A DNA stretch of 64,000 nucleotides from contig JAQBXX010000005.1 in assembly GCA_027624315.1 (NCBI GenBank), forward strand, positions 1-64,000, written 5' to 3'. Position 1 is the first letter of the stretch, and each line of letters starts with the position of its first letter. Made by a program: the position numbers and the translations under genes. The notes beneath the pieces were generated by a model. It was not told the DNA's origin and made no database searches. It saw nothing but the letters and a program-made list of their open reading frames with translations. The DNA is from Pseudomonadota bacterium. GTDB taxonomy: Bacteria > Pseudomonadota > Gammaproteobacteria > SURF-13. Shown one piece after another: positions 1 to 9,900 of the stretch.

Positions 1-1
1 A

Positions 2-37
2 CCGCTGGACTATGAAAAGTACCACAATGCGCCCTAA
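2..37 (+). CDS. possible C-terminal tail of an upstream gene (partial)
   Basis: The frame starting at base 2 reads eleven codons (PLDYEKYHNAP) and then TAA. This could be the end of a gene that enters the window from the left. It is too short to identify and may be chance. The following 130 bases carry no other gene and should hold the promoter of fpr; I see no convincing -35/-10 pair there. Confidence 0.2.
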   Translation, partial: PLDYEKYHNAP

Positions 38-166
38 CTGGGTGTCCGTTTTATCGGGGTAAGATCAGGGTGAGGTATACATTGATAATCAGATGAAGGA
101 ACCTGTTAAATCGTTTAAAATCCAATATTGGTACAGCTAAGCCAAACCTATACGAGGAATCCAGCA

Positions 167-913
167 GTGCCATATTCTGAACAACACGTTACCTCCGTCC
201 GCAAATGGTCGGATAAAACCTTCAGCCTGACCACGACCCGGCCGAGCAACTTCCAGTTTGAAAATGGGGAGTTCGTTACGATCGGCCTGCGGCCCGAGGG
301 CAAACTCATTGCGCGCGCCTATTCGATCGTGTCGACCAACGACGCCGATTATCTGGAATTCTTGAGCATTCACGTGCCGGAGGGGCCGCTGACCAGCCGC
401 CTGGCGCAGGTGCGCGAGGGCGATACGGTCTGGGTCAACAGCAAGGCCACCGGTTCTCTCACGCTGAAGTACATACGGCCCGGGCGCAACCTCTATCTGT
501 TGTCGAGCGGCACCGGGCTGGCCCCGTTCATGTGCCTGATCCGCGACCCGGAGGTTTACAAAACCTTTGAGCGGGTTATTCTGGTGCACACCGTGCGCAC
601 CGTGCCCGAGTTGGCCTACAAAGCCGAGATTGAAGCGCTGACCAACGAACGCCTGTTCTATGTCCCGACCGTGACACGCGAGCCGTTTAAGACACCGCAG
701 CGCGGCGCCGATCTGTTCCGCACCGGAGAACTGTTTACCCAACTCGGCCTGCCGCAGGCCGACCCGGAACATGACCGGGTGATGATTTGCGGTAATCCCG
801 ACATGAACAAGGAAATGAGCACCTACCTTGAGCATCACGGCTGGGTGTTCACCACGCACCGCGGCGTTGGCAATTTCACCACGGAAAAGGCCTTTGTGTT
901 GCACAATAGTTAA
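167..913 (+). CDS. fpr: ferredoxin--NADP+ reductase
   Basis: A flavoprotein that passes electrons between NADPH and ferredoxin or flavodoxin in the cytoplasm, feeding Fe-S assembly, radical enzymes and oxidative-stress defence. The FAD-binding motif RAYS lies near residue 50, the NADP-binding motif GTGLAPF near 115-121, and a CGNPDM motif near the C-terminus. The ORF track starts at a TTG (128). I prefer GTG at 167 because an ACGAGGA Shine-Dalgarno sits about 8 nt upstream. This gives 248 residues, the usual length of bacterial Fpr. The sequence looks closer to the Pseudomonas/Azotobacter type than to the E. coli type. It stands alone, with a 266-bp spacer downstream before the convergent CBS gene in which I see no gene. 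Confidence 0.93.
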   Translation: MPYSEQHVTSVRKWSDKTFSLTTTRPSNFQFENGEFVTIGLRPEGKLIARAYSIVSTNDADYLEFLSIHVPEGPLTSRLAQVREGDTVWVNSKATGSLTLKYIRPGRNLYLLSSGTGLAPFMCLIRDPEVYKTFERVILVHTVRTVPELAYKAEIEALTNERLFYVPTVTREPFKTPQRGADLFRTGELFTQLGLPQADPEHDRVMICGNPDMNKEMSTYLEHHGWVFTTHRGVGNFTTEKAFVLHNS

Positions 914-1179
914 TCCCCGGATCGCGCCGCCGGAACACCGCGGCGTACCCCGGAAATTCTTCCATCTTTATTTGGAGGTGCTTTGCTGGCGGTTTAATCA
1001 TCGCGATGAGAACCTGGAACCCTTGCTAGATAAGCTTTTACGGACAACACCCATGAATGAAATTAACCCCATTTTGGTCCGAGTTCGTTAGGTATTACCA
1101 AATTTTTAAGGGTGGGGTTACGTCCCAGGAAAAGAGAAACCCCGCTACTCATCCAGTCATGTAGATACCGTCTCATGCA

Positions 1180-1788
1180 TTACGCACTAAGCAACAACGC
1201 CTCCAGTTCCGCGAAATTTTGTACCCTCCCTGTGGGCTGGATATCCATACCCAATTGCTTGCCGATTTGCGTGGTTGAGAATATCCCACGCACAATTTCA
1301 GCGCCGGACAAGGCGGCATCCTCGTGTGGTTCAACCGCCAGTGCGTGCTGTCGGTTGGCGTTCTTGAGCGTCAGCACGATATCGCCTACGCTGGCGCGCA
1401 AGACATCCGCCATTTGCAGCACTTGTATCTGGTCTGCCGGCGTCATGATGTGCTCCACGAGTATAGCGTCGTGTGAAACGCGCGCCTTGGCGGCGTAGTT
1501 GACGGGCTTTTCTTCCATAATGTCGCGGGCGGTGATTAAGCCCAGGATGAGGTCATTGGCGTCGGTTACGAGCAGCAGACGCACCTCGGCGTGAATCATC
1601 TTCTGCAGTGCGGTATCGATAGGAGTTCCGGGAGCCACGGTTACGGCTCTGACCCGCCTCAGATCGGTCATGGCGTCCAGCGCGGAATTGTCCAACCGGA
1701 TCATTTCAGGCAGCCCTTGATGGTAGCTGTAGAAGGACGTCCCGGGCTGCAGAATGTAGGATGACAGGGCATGATAGGGGTTGGGCAT
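1180..1788 (-). CDS. CBS-domain pair protein
   Basis: A 202-residue soluble protein that appears to consist mainly of a tandem CBS pair. The first repeat covers about residues 48-105 (TVAPGTPIDTAL ... LILGLITARDIM) and the second about 110-190. CBS pairs usually bind adenosyl nucleotides and act as energy or ligand sensors. No catalytic domain is fused, so the partner is unknown. The start is firm: a GGGAGGA ribosome-binding site precedes the ATG. It is transcribed away from msrB, with a 223-bp divergent spacer. Function beyond ligand sensing is not deducible. Confidence 0.8.
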   Translation of the reverse strand: MPNPYHALSSYILQPGTSFYSYHQGLPEMIRLDNSALDAMTDLRRVRAVTVAPGTPIDTALQKMIHAEVRLLLVTDANDLILGLITARDIMEEKPVNYAAKARVSHDAILVEHIMTPADQIQVLQMADVLRASVGDIVLTLKNANRQHALAVEPHEDAALSGAEIVRGIFSTTQIGKQLGMDIQPTGRVQNFAELEALLLSA

Positions 1789-2011
1789 GACAGCGTTCCT
1801 CCCTGGTGTGTGTCGCTCTACTTTAACCTCATTTTCGCGCAGTTACGAGTAGCTTGGAAGCGTAGGCCTGATGCAACCGGCTGCATTTCTTGCCAAACAT
1901 CTCCGCTCCAAAGAGCGGTCATATAAAATTGTGATAACTGCGCGATAAAGAGGTGATATCCCGGTCTTATACTGTGCGCACTGGTGGAAACAAACGAGCG
2001 GAGATAGCGCC

Positions 2012-2500
2012 ATGAACAGACGTCAATTCATAGCAACATGCCTGGGGCTTGCGACCTTGCCCCTGATTACATCCAGAGTCTTTAGTGGGGATAGCGCCAT
2101 GCCAACGACCATAGACAAGATTGTCAAATCGGATGTGGAGTGGAAAGCACTGCTGACGCCCGCGCAATACAATGTTTTGCGCGACGAGGGGACGGAACCG
2201 CCTTTTTCCAGTCCTCTGAATAATGAAAAACGCAAAGGTCAGTATGTCTGCGCCGGTTGCGATCTGCCGCTGTTCACATCCGATATGAAGTTCGACAGCG
2301 GTACGGGCTGGCCGAGCTTTTATACGGCGTTGCCCGGCGCGGTTGAAACGAAGACCGACTTCAAGATCATCTACCCACGCAAGGAGTACCATTGCGCGCG
2401 TTGCGGCGGCCACCAGGGCCATGTTTTCAATGATGGCCCCAAGCCGACCGGCCAGCGCTGGTGCAACAATGGGGTGGCGTTGAAGTTTATCCCCGCGTAG
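2012..2500 (+). CDS. msrB: peptide-methionine (R)-S-oxide reductase, exported form
   Basis: Reduces methionine-R-sulfoxide in oxidised proteins. Zinc-binding CxxC pairs are at C80/C83 and C128/C131, GTGWPSF at 97-103, and the catalytic Cys in RWCNNGVALKF at about 151. The N-terminus (RRQFIATCLGLATLPL) resembles a Tat signal peptide, so the full form should be exported. A second ATG at 2099 (MPTTIDKI...) would give a normal cytosolic MsrB of about 133 residues. Its upstream bases repeat those before the first ATG almost exactly, so two products are possible. msrA follows after 42 bp, in the same operon and also with a signal peptide. Confidence 0.93.
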   Translation: MNRRQFIATCLGLATLPLITSRVFSGDSAMPTTIDKIVKSDVEWKALLTPAQYNVLRDEGTEPPFSSPLNNEKRKGQYVCAGCDLPLFTSDMKFDSGTGWPSFYTALPGAVETKTDFKIIYPRKEYHCARCGGHQGHVFNDGPKPTGQRWCNNGVALKFIPA

Positions 2501-2542
2501 TCACCGCTCGGCAGACTCACACAGTACAGAGGACACCTACAC

Positions 2543-3184
2543 ATGTCGCGTAAATTACTTATCGCACTGATCGCTGGCATTGCCTTGCCCGGCATGGTCA
2601 TGGCACAGCAGGATGTGGCCGGCACGGCCACGCCACCCAAGAACCATGAGACCGCCCTGTTTGCCGGTGGCTGTTTCTGGTGTACGGAATCGGATTTCGA
2701 CAAGATACCCGGCGTGATAGAAACGGTTTTCGGATATGCCGGTGGGCAAAAGCTCAATCCTACTTACGAAGAGGTGTCCAACGGTGGCACCGGCCACGCA
2801 GAAGTGGTGCAGGTGACCTATGACCCTGCAAAAGTCAGCTACAAGGAGCTGGTAGACAAGTTTTGGCGCACCATCGACCCCACGACTCCGGATCGCCAAT
2901 TTTGCGATAGCGGCAGCCAGTACCGCAGCGCTATCTTCTATAGCACCCCGCAACAAAAGGCCATCGCGGAACAATCAAAGACGGCGCTCGAAAAAAACAA
3001 GCCGTTTAAGGGGAAGATAGTCACCGAAATCACGCAGGCCACGACGTTCTATGCCGCGGAAGAGTATCACCAGAATTTTTACAGAAAGAACCCCGTACGC
3101 TACAACTATTACCGCTTCAGCTGCGGCCGCGACCAGCGCCTGGAGCTGTTATGGGGAAAGGAACAGGGTCGGGCGTCGCACTGA
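2543..3184 (+). CDS. msrA: peptide-methionine (S)-S-oxide reductase, secreted
   Basis: Reduces methionine-S-sulfoxide, complementing MsrB. The catalytic motif GCFWC is at residues 43-47 (nucleophile C44). Residues 1-21 (MSRKLLIALIAGIALPGMVMA) form a Sec-type signal peptide with a plausible AMA-like cleavage site, so the enzyme should be periplasmic. Length (213) is normal for MsrA plus leader. An AGAGGACAC ribosome-binding site precedes the ATG. Pairing with an exported MsrB suggests periplasmic repair of oxidised proteins by separate polypeptides rather than an MsrAB fusion. The electron donor (a DsbD/CcdA-type thiol partner) is not in the window. Confidence 0.94.
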   Translation: MSRKLLIALIAGIALPGMVMAQQDVAGTATPPKNHETALFAGGCFWCTESDFDKIPGVIETVFGYAGGQKLNPTYEEVSNGGTGHAEVVQVTYDPAKVSYKELVDKFWRTIDPTTPDRQFCDSGSQYRSAIFYSTPQQKAIAEQSKTALEKNKPFKGKIVTEITQATTFYAAEEYHQNFYRKNPVRYNYYRFSCGRDQRLELLWGKEQGRASH

Positions 3185-3203
3185 CCCATCACGACCCGAA
3201 TAG

Positions 3204-3280
3204 TGGCGCGCCCTAGAGGATTCGAACCTCTGACCTTTGGGATCGGAACCCAACGCTCTATCCAACTGAGCTAAGGGCGC
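3204..3280 (-). tRNA. tRNA-Arg (anticodon CCG)
   Basis: On the minus strand a 77-nt cloverleaf folds cleanly: acceptor GCGCCCT/AGGGCGC, D-stem GCTC/GAGC, anticodon stem TTGGG/CCCAA with loop TTCCGAT (anticodon CCG, reading CGG), T-arm AGAGG TTCGAAT CCTCT, discriminator G and an encoded CCA end. It lies between msrA and groES, antisense to both. Confidence 0.97.
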
Positions 3281-3316
3281 AAGTAAAGCAAGTCGCGAGT
3301 AGCGCCTCGGCTCGCC

Positions 3317-3395
3317 CCCTTCTCCCCCTGGGAGAAGGGATGGGGATGAGGGCGTCTACCCTCCTTCTGCCCTTGGGAAGGGATGAGGGAGGGCG
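3317..3395. repeat. intergenic G/C-block hairpin repeats
   Basis: A perfect 10-bp stem CCCTTCTCCC/GGGAGAAGGG (3317-3339, 3-nt loop) is followed by a second imperfect palindrome of the same style (CCCTCC...AAGGG...GGGAGGG, to 3395). Related hairpins occur at 39653 and 53767. These are typical short dispersed repeats of proteobacterial spacers. The rest of the 327-bp gap from the tRNA to groES holds only the promoter and operator listed separately. Confidence 0.7.
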
Positions 3396-3466
3396 ACTAG
3401 CATAGCCACTCTGCCGCCCCCCGTCTATTCGGCCAGCTTGATCTGCGCCCGGCTGAGAATTTCTGC

Positions 3467-3495
3467 TTGAACTGTGCGATTGTTGCCACTATGAT
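3467..3495 (+). promoter_or_regulatory. groESL promoter (sigma70-like)
   Basis: TTGAAC (3467-3472) and TATGAT (3490-3495) are separated by exactly 17 bp, a near-consensus housekeeping promoter. Its -10 box touches the CIRCE operator, so the start point should fall inside the operator. Confidence 0.8.
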
Positions 3496-3521
3496 TAGCA
3501 CTCACCAAGGGCGAGTGCTAA
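3495..3521. promoter_or_regulatory. CIRCE operator (HrcA binding site)
   Basis: TTAGCACTC, 9 nt, GAGTGCTAA: a perfect match to the CIRCE inverted repeat. HrcA bound here would block transcription start and relieve repression on heat shock when GroEL is titrated. hrcA itself is not in the window. Confidence 0.96.
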
Positions 3522-3607
3522 CAACACCTTCGCCAGATTCCCCGGGTTGTTGCCGACCACAGGCCTCAGCCTAATATAATTTGTTCAAGATCAAGGAGAT
3601 AGATGAG

Positions 3608-3892
3608 ATGAAGATTCGTCCGTTGCATGATCGTGTCGTTGTGATCCGCATGGAAGAGGAGCGTACCACCGCTGGTGGCATCGTGATCCCCGACAATGCC
3701 GCTGAAAAGCCGAGCAAAGGCGAGATCGTGGCCGTCGGTAAGGGCAAGATGCTCGACAGTGGCACTATCAGCCCGCTCGAGGTCAAGGTGGGTGACAAGG
3801 TGCTGTTTGGCAAGTACTCGGGCACTGAGGTGAAGCTTGAAGGCAAAGACCTCATCGTGATGCGCGAGGAAGACATCATGGCTGTGATCTAA
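3608..3892 (+). CDS. groS: co-chaperonin GroES
   Basis: The 10-kDa lid of the GroEL folding chamber. The start is ATG 3608 ([12 protein letters not shown]), with AAGGAGAT seven bases upstream; the ORF track's TTG at 3581 lies before that ribosome-binding site. This gives 94 residues, the normal size. The mobile loop (about residues 17-34) with GGIVIP and the conserved C-terminal EEDIMAVI are present. It is first in the groESL operon under the CIRCE promoter, 50 bp before groEL. Confidence 0.98.
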   Translation: MKIRPLHDRVVVIRMEEERTTAGGIVIPDNAAEKPSKGEIVAVGKGKMLDSGTISPLEVKVGDKVLFGKYSGTEVKLEGKDLIVMREEDIMAVI

Positions 3893-3918
3893 GTCAAGAT
3901 CACCCCAAAACATACTGA

Positions 3919-5568
<1,650 letters not shown>

Positions 5569-5602
5569 GCAGTAAACCAGCTACTGCTGTTTGCATGAGC
5601 TC

Positions 5603-5634
5603 AAAGCCCCCTCCATACGAGGGGGCTTTTTTTT
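5603..5634 (+). terminator. intrinsic terminator of groESL
   Basis: A 10-bp perfect stem AAAGCCCCCT/AGGGGGCTTT with a 7-nt loop, running into eight T residues. Strong Rho-independent terminator 34 bp after the groEL stop. Confidence 0.95.
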
Positions 5635-5659
5635 GTGCGGAATTCGGTAATATGAGTGG

Positions 5660-8599
5660 ATGCGCGCGCCCTCCGATCATCGCCACCCTGTTCCGGAAGC
5701 ACTGCGTGAAGTTGCGCTGCAACGCTGGTCTCAATTTCTGGAGGCGGCACAGGTTGCGGGCGTAACGCCGCCGTCGCATCCCGAGCTGCTCGCGGTGCTG
5801 CATCGCGTGTGGGCGTGCAGCGATTTCGTGGCGCACGCCTGCATCCGGAACCCGGTGCTGTTGTGCGACCTATTGAGCAGCAGCGATCTGCTGCGCGAGT
5901 ATTGCGCGCAGCAGTATGCAATCACGCTGGAGGCTGCGCTCGCGGAGGTGCATGACGAAGCAGCGCTGGGTGACGTGCTGCGCCGTCTGCGGCGACGCGA
6001 GATGGTACGCATCGCCTGGCGCGAGCTTGCGGGCTGGGCGCAACTCGACGAAACCCTGCGCGATCTCTCCAGCCTCGCCGAGGCCTGTGTGGATGGCGCG
6101 CTGCGACGGCTGCACGCATGGCAGGCGCAGGACTACGGTACGCCGCGCGATAGCGAGGGTGTGGCACAAGCGCTGGTGGTGATCGCCATGGGCAAACTCG
6201 GCGGCGCGGAGTTGAATTTTTCCTCCGATATCGACCTCATCTTTGCCTATCCCGCCGACGGCGAGACGCGCGGCAAGCGTCGCCGCATCAGCAATGAAGA
6301 ATATTTCCTGCGCCTCGGCCAGCGCCTGATCGGTGCGCTCAGCGCCGCCACCGCAGAGGGGTTTGTGTTCCGCGTGGATGTCAGGCTGCGTCCGTTCGGC
6401 GACAGCGGGCCGCTGAGTGCCAGTTTTTCCGCGCTGGAAGATTATTACCAGACGCACGGACGCGAGTGGGAGCGCTATGCCTGGATCAAGGCGCGCGTGG
6501 TGGGTGGCGACCGCGCGGCGGGTGCGCGGCTGCTCGATACGTTGCGCCCGTTCGTCTACCGCCGCTATCTCGATTTCGGCGCGTTCGAGTCGCTGCGCGA
6601 CATGAAGCGCATGATTCAGGAAGAGACTGCGCGCAAAGGCATTGAAGACAATATCAAGCTGGGGCCGGGCGGCATACGCGAGATCGAATTCATCGCCCAG
6701 GCATTTCAGTTGATACGCGGCGGGCGCAACCCGGACCTGCAAATCCGCGCCACGCTCGCCGTGCTCGAGCAGCTTTCACGTCATGGCTACTTGCCGGAGC
6801 AGGTGACGCGCGAGTTGACGGCTTCGTATGTATTTCTGCGCCGCACGGAGAACCGCCTGCAAGAGGTCGCCGATGAACAGACCCATCGGTTGCCGGTGAG
6901 CGACTTCGAGCGTGCGCGGCTCGCCTTTGCCATGGGTTACCGTGACTGGGCGGCGTTCGATCAGGCGCTGCACGCACACCGGGCGCAGGTGCAGAGCCAT
7001 TTTGAGCAGGTGTTTGCGGTGTCTCAGGCGATGGCAGAGGGCGCGTCCGGCATCGCCACTGATCTGTCGCGCCTATGGCAGGCGGTGCTGACACAGGATG
7101 AGGCGCTACGGATGTTAACTACACACGGCTTTACCGACGCCGCCGAGGCGTGGCGGCGCATTGTGGTGCTGCGTGATTCTTTTGCGTATCGCGCACTCAG
7201 TGTGCAGGGCCGTGGGCGTATGGATCGTTTGATGCCGCTGGTGCTCGGCGCGGTGACGACTCAGAGCCCGGATCATGCCGCAGCGGAAGTGCACGTCACG
7301 CTGGCGCGTGTACTGAACCTGCTCGAAACGATCGCACGCCGCACGCCGTATCTGGCGCTGCTCGCAGAACATCCGCTGGCGCTTACGCAACTGGTGCAGT
7401 TATGCGCCGCCAGTCCGTGGATCGCCGCTCTGCTGACGCGCCAGCCATTGCTGCTGGATGAATTGCTCGACCCGCGCACGCTGCATGCGCCGCTTACGCG
7501 CACGTCACTCGAGCATGAACTGCAGCGCAGTCTGCAGGCCGCTCACGCGCATGATCTGGAGCAGCAGATGGATGCGCTGCGTCATTTCCGTCAGGCGCAG
7601 ATGTTGCGCGTCGCCGCGACCCAGATTGCCCGTCCGGAGGATACGCTTGCGGTGTGCGCCCAGTTATCCGACATCGCCGAGGTGGTGTTGCAGGCGGTGC
7701 TGGAACTCGCGTGGCGTCAGATGGTGGCAAAACACGGCCGTCCGCGTTACCGGGAAAGCGGACAACTCAAAGATGCCGGCTTTGCCGTCGTGGGTTACGG
7801 CAAACTGGGCGGGCGTGAATTGAGCTATAGCTCTGACCTCGACCTCGTATTCGTGCATGATAGCGGCGACGATGATGCCCGCACGGCAGGCCCGCATCAA
7901 CTCGATAACGCGGTGTTTTTCACGCGCCTGGGACAGCGCATGATTCATCTGCTTAACACGCGCACCCCGGCGGGGGTGTTGTATGAGGTGGATATGCGTC
8001 TGCGGCCCAGTGGCGGTTCGGGCCTGCTGGTGGCGAGCCTGGCCGCATTCGCCGATTATCAGCGTAACGCGGCCTGGATCTGGGAGCATCAGGCGCTGGT
8101 GCGCGCGCGCGTGGTGGCGCAGCATTCCGCCCATGAGTCGGCCATCGCCGCGAATTTTTCCGCGCTGCGGAGTGAAATCATGGGCTACGCGCGCGAACGT
8201 GCCACGCTGCGCACCGAGGTGTCTGCCATGCGTGCGCGCATGCATGCAGCCCACGCTGGCGGCACGGCGGGGTGCTTCGACCTCAAACACGATGCCGGCG
8301 GTATCGCAGATATCGAATTTATGGTTCAATATGCGGCTTTATTGCATACGCATGAGACGCCGGAATTGGCGCGCAGTACACAGACTGCGGACATGCTGTC
8401 TCATTTGTCAGCCGCCGGGAAAATTACGGCGCAGCAGGCGCAGGTGCTTGAGCAGGCCTACCGCGCCTACCTCGGCGCCGTGCATCGGCTCGCGCTGCAA
8501 GAGGCATCTGCCAGTGTCCCGGAAACGGAGTTTTCGGAGCATCGTGCAGCAGTGGTACGCGTCTGGCGGGAATTATTTGAAGAAAACAACAAAGGGTAG
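5660..8599 (+). CDS. glnE: bifunctional glutamine synthetase adenylyltransferase/adenylyl-removase
   Basis: Adjusts glutamine synthetase activity by adding or removing AMP in response to PII and glutamine. The protein (979 residues) has two nucleotidyltransferase domains. The N-terminal removase carries GKLGGAELNFSSDIDL near 175-190; the C-terminal adenylylase carries GKLGGRELSYSSDLDL near 713-728. Both have the DxD metal pair. The linker R domain lies between them. The start is only weakly supported by a GAGTGG upstream. The stop codon TAG is the TAG of the GTAGG head of a REP element, so the last residues (ENNKG) may have been set by that element. Confidence 0.96.
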   Translation: MRAPSDHRHPVPEALREVALQRWSQFLEAAQVAGVTPPSHPELLAVLHRVWACSDFVAHACIRNPVLLCDLLSSSDLLREYCAQQYAITLEAALAEVHDEAALGDVLRRLRRREMVRIAWRELAGWAQLDETLRDLSSLAEACVDGALRRLHAWQAQDYGTPRDSEGVAQALVVIAMGKLGGAELNFSSDIDLIFAYPADGETRGKRRRISNEEYFLRLGQRLIGALSAATAEGFVFRVDVRLRPFGDSGPLSASFSALEDYYQTHGREWERYAWIKARVVGGDRAAGARLLDTLRPFVYRRYLDFGAFESLRDMKRMIQEETARKGIEDNIKLGPGGIREIEFIAQAFQLIRGGRNPDLQIRATLAVLEQLSRHGYLPEQVTRELTASYVFLRRTENRLQEVADEQTHRLPVSDFERARLAFAMGYRDWAAFDQALHAHRAQVQSHFEQVFAVSQAMAEGASGIATDLSRLWQAVLTQDEALRMLTTHGFTDAAEAWRRIVVLRDSFAYRALSVQGRGRMDRLMPLVLGAVTTQSPDHAAAEVHVTLARVLNLLETIARRTPYLALLAEHPLALTQLVQLCAASPWIAALLTRQPLLLDELLDPRTLHAPLTRTSLEHELQRSLQAAHAHDLEQQMDALRHFRQAQMLRVAATQIARPEDTLAVCAQLSDIAEVVLQAVLELAWRQMVAKHGRPRYRESGQLKDAGFAVVGYGKLGGRELSYSSDLDLVFVHDSGDDDARTAGPHQLDNAVFFTRLGQRMIHLLNTRTPAGVLYEVDMRLRPSGGSGLLVASLAAFADYQRNAAWIWEHQALVRARVVAQHSAHESAIAANFSALRSEIMGYARERATLRTEVSAMRARMHAAHAGGTAGCFDLKHDAGGIADIEFMVQYAALLHTHETPELARSTQTADMLSHLSAAGKITAQQAQVLEQAYRAYLGAVHRLALQEASASVPETEFSEHRAAVVRVWRELFEENNKG

Positions 8600-8665
8600 G
8601 TCGGATCAAGCGTAGCGGATCCGACTGCTGTGTCGGTTCCGCACTGCGTGCTTGAGCCGACCTAC
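8596..8665. repeat. inverted REP pair (REPIN-like), flavour A
   Basis: GTAGGTCGGATCAAGCGTAG... on the plus strand faces a related copy on the minus strand (RC begins GTAGGTCGGCTCAAGC), separated by about 5 nt. Each half has a GTAG head and its own stem (for example GTCGGATC/GATCCGAC). The first GTAG contains the stop codon of glnE. Related copies lie at 41459, 50843 and 51712, and a RAYT-type transposase is at 50258. Confidence 0.85.
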
Positions 8666-8680
8666 GATTAAGGAGAACGT

Positions 8681-9622
8681 ATGACAACGATGGACGACCG
8701 CGATGGCGTCATCTGGTTTGACGGCACGCTGGTGCCCTGGCGTGATGCCAAGGTGCATGTGCTCACGCACACCCTGCATTATGGGATGGGGGTGTTTGAA
8801 GGCGTGCGTGCCTATAAAACGGATAAAGGCACGGCCATCTTCCGCCTCGATGCGCACATGGATCGCTTGTTCCGCTCGGCGCATATCCTGGGCATGGACA
8901 TGCCGTATGATAAGCGCACGCTGAGTGAGGCATGCCGCGCCGCCGTGCATGAAAACAGTCTGGAGTCATCAGACTCCAAGTCGGTCTACATCCGGCCCAT
9001 GTGTTTCTACGGCTCAGAGGGCATGGGGCTGCGCGCCGACAATCTCAAGGTGCACGCCATCGTTGCGGCCTGGCTGTGGGGTTCGTATATGGGCGCGGAG
9101 GGCATCGAGAAGGGCATACGCGTCAAGACCTCATCGTTCACGCGCCATCACGTCAACATCACCATGTGCAAGGCGAAGGCCAACGGCAATTACATGAACT
9201 CGATGATGGCGCTGCGCGAGGCGCTCTCCTGCGGCGTGGATGAGGCACTGCTGCTGGATGTGGACGGCTACGTGGCCGAAGGCAGCGGTGAGAATGTCTT
9301 CATCGTGCGCGACGGTGTGCTCTACACGCCCGAGCTGACCTCCGCACTGGACGGTATCACGCGCGACACCATCTTCACGCTCGCCGCCGAGATCGGCGTC
9401 GAGGTGCGCGAAAAGCGCATCACGCGCGACGAGGTGTATATCGCGGACGAGGCCTTCTTCACCGGCACGGCGGCGGAAGTCACGCCGATCCGCGAGCTGG
9501 ACGGGCGCCGCATCGGTAACGGTGATCGCGGGCCGATCACTACACGCCTTCAGGCGTTGTATTTCGACCAGGTACACGGGCGGCGCAAGGAGCATCCCGA
9601 GTGGCTTACGCCAGTCGCGTAA
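8681..9622 (+). CDS. ilvE: branched-chain amino acid aminotransferase
   Basis: A fold-type IV PLP enzyme for the final transamination in Leu/Ile/Val synthesis, cytosolic. The Schiff-base Lys lies in CKAKANGNY (about residue 163-165) and the PLP phosphate-binding segment YVAEGSGENVF is near 194-204. Length 313 is normal. A strong AAGGAGAA precedes the ATG. The order ilvE, zinc-finger gene, waaF is tight (15 bp and 44 bp gaps), suggesting one transcript reaching into the LPS locus. Confidence 0.94.
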   Translation: MTTMDDRDGVIWFDGTLVPWRDAKVHVLTHTLHYGMGVFEGVRAYKTDKGTAIFRLDAHMDRLFRSAHILGMDMPYDKRTLSEACRAAVHENSLESSDSKSVYIRPMCFYGSEGMGLRADNLKVHAIVAAWLWGSYMGAEGIEKGIRVKTSSFTRHHVNITMCKAKANGNYMNSMMALREALSCGVDEALLLDVDGYVAEGSGENVFIVRDGVLYTPELTSALDGITRDTIFTLAAEIGVEVREKRITRDEVYIADEAFFTGTAAEVTPIRELDGRRIGNGDRGPITTRLQALYFDQVHGRRKEHPEWLTPVA

Positions 9623-9637
9623 GCTGAGGAGACGAGC

Positions 9638-9856
9638 GTGTCCAAGTCAACGCAACAAAATATGACTGCGCGATCCAGCGAGCCCAACGCGCAAAATATT
9701 TATCACGTGACGCGCGCCGATCTGCCGCTGCACTGCCCGATGGATCACATGAGTCTGTGGAATTCTCACCCGCGCGTCTATCTGCCGATCGAGGCAACGG
9801 GCAAGGCGAAGTGTCCGTATTGCGGGGCGGATTACATATTAAAAGACGGCACATAG
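9638..9856 (+). CDS. zinc-finger (CHCC-type) domain protein
   Basis: A 72-residue protein. Its C-terminal half has the pattern HCP...H...CPYCGADY, with Cys and His spaced as in the CHCC zinc finger related to complex I subunit NDUFS6. The N-terminal 25 residues are polar and probably flexible. Start GTG 9638 has CTGAGGAGA upstream. Genes of this family often sit beside ilvE and waaF. A role in Fe-S or respiratory assembly is suggested only by family resemblance. Confidence 0.8.
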   Translation: MSKSTQQNMTARSSEPNAQNIYHVTRADLPLHCPMDHMSLWNSHPRVYLPIEATGKAKCPYCGADYILKDGT

Positions 9857-9900
9857 CCGGATGTGGCTTCTTTACATGGTGAGCCAGCGCAACGCGAACC

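Noticed and set aside
931-953. Palindrome CGGAACACCGCGGCGTACCCCG, similar to 21180-21201 (three C/T differences)
   Set aside because: The second copy is coding sequence for the C-terminus of the methyltransferase, so a dispersed-repeat interpretation is weak.
828-1091. 87-residue ORF after fpr
   Set aside because: It overlaps the fpr 3' end in another frame, lacks a ribosome-binding site and has no coding character.
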